Below are positions 5,767 to 7,123 of a DNA stretch of 7,123 nucleotides, in pieces. Within the stretch, counting starts at the first letter, position 1. Every line of letters begins with the position of its first letter. The DNA is from Bacteroidales bacterium (GTDB taxonomy: Bacteria; Bacteroidota; Bacteroidia; Bacteroidales; JAOZQN01). The position numbers and the translations under genes are program-made. The notes under the pieces are model-generated. The model searched no databases. It had not been told where the DNA came from and saw nothing but the letters and a program-made list of their open reading frames with translations. The stretch lies in assembly GCA_029938985.1 (NCBI GenBank), contig JAOZTW010000060.1:1-7123 (forward strand). Direction: 5' to 3'.

Positions 5767-6480
5767 ATGAAAATATATTATACCTTACATAAAAAGTTAA
5801 AGAAATTTTTCGTACTACATTCTAATAAAATAATTCATATTTCAATTTGGGCAGTAGTTACAATATTTTTACTTTTATTTGTAAATTATGCTTTCAATTA
5901 TTTTGATACAAAGATTAATAAGGTGATAACAGCAGAAGACACAGTAGGTGGAGTAGATGCTGCCTTGCGAAATTATAAAGACGAGGTTTTAAAATATTCG
6001 AAACAATTAAACTTACCTCCCGAATATTTTATGGCTTTGATTATGCTTGAATGTTCGGGTAAAAATGTTATTAAACCAAGATATGAAAAAGGAATTTATT
6101 ATAAACTAAAAAAATTGCAAAATAAAAAAATTGCAAAATTTGAAAACTTAACTTATGAAACAATTAAAAATGCAGATACTGAGGCTCTTAAAAATTTATC
6201 TCGCTCATGGGGACCGTTTCAACTGATGGGTTATAAATGTGTGATTTTGGATATAGAAGTTGCTGAATTAAGAGGGGAAAAAAGAGTTTATTGGGCTATG
6301 AAGTGGATAAGTATGGATTATGGAAAATATTTAAAAGCAGGTAAATATAAAGACGCTTTTCATATTCATAACGCAGGAAAACCTTTTCCAGAAAATGGAA
6401 AACCAAATACTTATGACCCTGATTATGTGAAAAATGGTATAAAATATATGAAAGTTTTTAAAGAAAAACTACACCACTAA
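5767..6480 (+). CDS. Membrane-anchored lysozyme / lytic-transglycosylase-like protein
   Basis: With the ATG at 5767 the protein has 237 residues: a short basic cytoplasmic end, one membrane segment (about 22-45, rich in I, F and L), and an outward-facing catalytic domain. MALIMLECSG (89-98) carries E95, positioned like the catalytic glutamate of lysozyme-fold enzymes. KPRYEKGIYYKL (103-114) resembles the substrate-groove segment of N-acetylmuramidase and phage-type lysozymes. SWGPFQLMGY (147-156) is the family's S-x-G-x-x-Q-x-M-G motif, and HIHNAG (199-204) sits where the late Y/N-x-G segment falls. It probably cleaves peptidoglycan glycan strands in the periplasm. ATGs at 5749 and 5647 are also in frame. 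The last lies in the right arm of the palindrome and upstream of the TAATTTTG box, so I reject it; 5749 remains possible. Its 3' end overlaps the minus-strand gene by 12 bp. Nothing links it to the polyamine operon. Confidence 0.8.
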   Translation: MKIYYTLHKKLKKFFVLHSNKIIHISIWAVVTIFLLLFVNYAFNYFDTKINKVITAEDTVGGVDAALRNYKDEVLKYSKQLNLPPEYFMALIMLECSGKNVIKPRYEKGIYYKLKKLQNKKIAKFENLTYETIKNADTEALKNLSRSWGPFQLMGYKCVILDIEVAELRGEKRVYWAMKWISMDYGKYLKAGKYKDAFHIHNAGKPFPENGKPNTYDPDYVKNGIKYMKVFKEKLHH

Positions 6481-6807
6481 TAATTCAAGTTTTCTAATTA
6501 TTAATGAGTTTTCAATTTGTAGATTAGCTTTTTCATTTATAAGTTCTTTTTTTTCACAATCAAAATCCATAAACATTGAATGACTTGTTTTGGCGAGTGA
6601 AATACATTTTTTTAAATCTTTTTTAATATCATTTTGATTTTCTAAATCAAGAAGTTCAATAAAAGTAGAATAAAGTTGGTTTGCAATTTTTAATATTTCG
6701 GGAGTTAAAAAAGAATTATTTTTTTGTAGAGTTTTTGAAAAACTAAATACATTTATAGTAAAAAAATAAATTTGAGTTTCTAAGCCCGATTCTGATAATT
6801 TTTTCAT
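6469..6807 (-). CDS. Small all-helical protein, possible four-helix bundle
   Basis: A 112-residue protein with no membrane segment or signal peptide. By eye it forms four amphipathic helices: about 7-29, 34-54, 57-80 and 83-110, the last rich in E, L and N. That layout recalls the small four-helix-bundle proteins (23S rRNA intervening-sequence and Avd-like family) common in Bacteroidota, but I see no diagnostic motif, so the assignment is tentative. The ATG follows an A-rich stretch on its strand. It is convergent with the lysozyme-like gene, and their coding ends overlap by 12 bp (6469-6480), leaving no room for a terminator between them. An uninterrupted 112-codon frame in DNA this AT-rich, with a soluble-protein-like composition, argues that the gene is real. 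Function unknown. Confidence 0.6.
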   Translation of the reverse strand: MKKLSESGLETQIYFFTINVFSFSKTLQKNNSFLTPEILKIANQLYSTFIELLDLENQNDIKKDLKKCISLAKTSHSMFMDFDCEKKELINEKANLQIENSLIIRKLELLVV

Positions 6808-6860
6808 TTTTGTACATTTTATTAGGTATTGGAAAATAATAATTACGATAATTGATAGTT

Positions 6861-6868
6861 TAAGTTTG
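6861..6868 (+). promoter_or_regulatory. Possible -7 promoter box (TAAGTTTG) for the gene at 7037
   Basis: TAAGTTTG matches TAnnTTTG in the divergent intergenic region 6808-7036. A start near 6873 would give a leader of about 160 nt. The nearest upstream TTG (6829-6831) is too far away for a normal -33 element, so this may be a chance match. The leader would include the dyad at 6904-6920. Confidence 0.25.
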
Positions 6869-6903
6869 CTATATTTTAGAATTTAAAATTACTTATTTGC
6901 AGA

Positions 6904-6920
6904 AATTGTTTTTAACAATT
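6904..6920. promoter_or_regulatory. Short dyad, AATTGTT-TTT-AACAATT
   Basis: Two 7-bp inverted halves around a 3-base spacer, located between the divergent genes at 6807 and 7037. It resembles the palindrome at 1692-1705 in containing TTAACAATT. It could be a weak RNA hairpin or a protein-binding dyad; AT-rich chance is a serious alternative. Confidence 0.25.
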
Positions 6921-7036
6921 AATAGAAATGCAAAATTAACACTTTTTAAACAATAGAAAAATAAAGTTTACCAATTACTAAAGTATATTTTGTATATATC
7001 AAAAAAATAATAATATAATAAAAAAACCTTAAATTT

Positions 7037-7123
7037 ATGATAAATAAAGTTGCAATTATAGTTATTTTTATCCAAATAGTAGTTTGTAGTACTGGTGTTT
7101 TTGCACAAAAGCAAATATTGCTT
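7037..7123 (+). CDS. Secreted protein, N-terminal fragment (cut by window end)
   Basis: Only 29 codons are present and the frame is open to the end of the window. The start MINK is followed by a hydrophobic run (residues 5-16) and then CSTGVFAQK, a good signal peptidase I site after VFA with the A-Q junction very common in Bacteroidota exported proteins. C17 is followed by S, but the residues before it (QIVV) do not make a convincing lipobox, so a lipoprotein is less likely. The leader before the ATG is A-rich, as elsewhere in the window. The mature protein lies outside the window and cannot be identified. Confidence 0.7.
   Translation, partial: MINKVAIIVIFIQIVVCSTGVFAQKQILL

Overview
This AT-rich window looks like chromosomal DNA of a member of the Bacteroidota. 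Starts lack Shine-Dalgarno motifs and sit behind A-rich leaders. One start lies behind a TAnnTTTG-type -7 box. The arginine decarboxylase has the short (468-residue) form I associate with this phylum, and the last gene encodes a secretion signal ending in FAQ. No ribosomal gene or taxonomic marker is present, so the placement is inferred.

Layout. Positions 1-453 hold no gene; they contain the left arm (127-230) of a long inverted repeat. A membrane protein with a TerB-like acidic helical domain follows (454-1410), with a large perfect hairpin (1413-1519) 2 bases after its stop. The right arm of the inverted repeat (1730-1850) ends 11 bp before the next gene, so the TerB-like gene sits inside a 1.7-kb unit bounded by inverted repeats. 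The inner end of the repeat is unique sequence of about 65 bp. The outer end is an array of 8-bp units, five on the left and seven on the right.

Positions 1862-5524 are a tight four-gene operon: arginine decarboxylase, agmatinase, a deoxyhypusine-synthase-like enzyme, and a Nudix hydrolase. Gaps are 3 bp, an 11-bp overlap, and 8 bp. The first two enzymes convert arginine to agmatine and then to putrescine. The third keeps the catalytic lysine of deoxyhypusine synthase but has changed several substrate-site residues. Bacteria lack eIF5A, so it probably transfers an aminobutyl group to a free polyamine, for example to give homospermidine. The Nudix protein may be housekeeping or may clean up a nucleotide by-product.

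A second large inverted repeat (5526-5653) begins 1 bp after the Nudix stop. Its only three non-Watson-Crick positions are G-U wobbles if it is read as plus-strand RNA. Next come a membrane-anchored lysozyme or lytic-transglycosylase-like protein (about 5767-6480, with its own promoter) and a small all-helical protein on the minus strand (6469-6807) that overlaps its tail. The window ends in the first 29 codons of a secreted protein (7037 onward).

The most interesting items are the inverted-repeat unit around the TerB-like gene, the two large hairpins that directly follow stop codons, and the altered active site of the deoxyhypusine-synthase-like enzyme.
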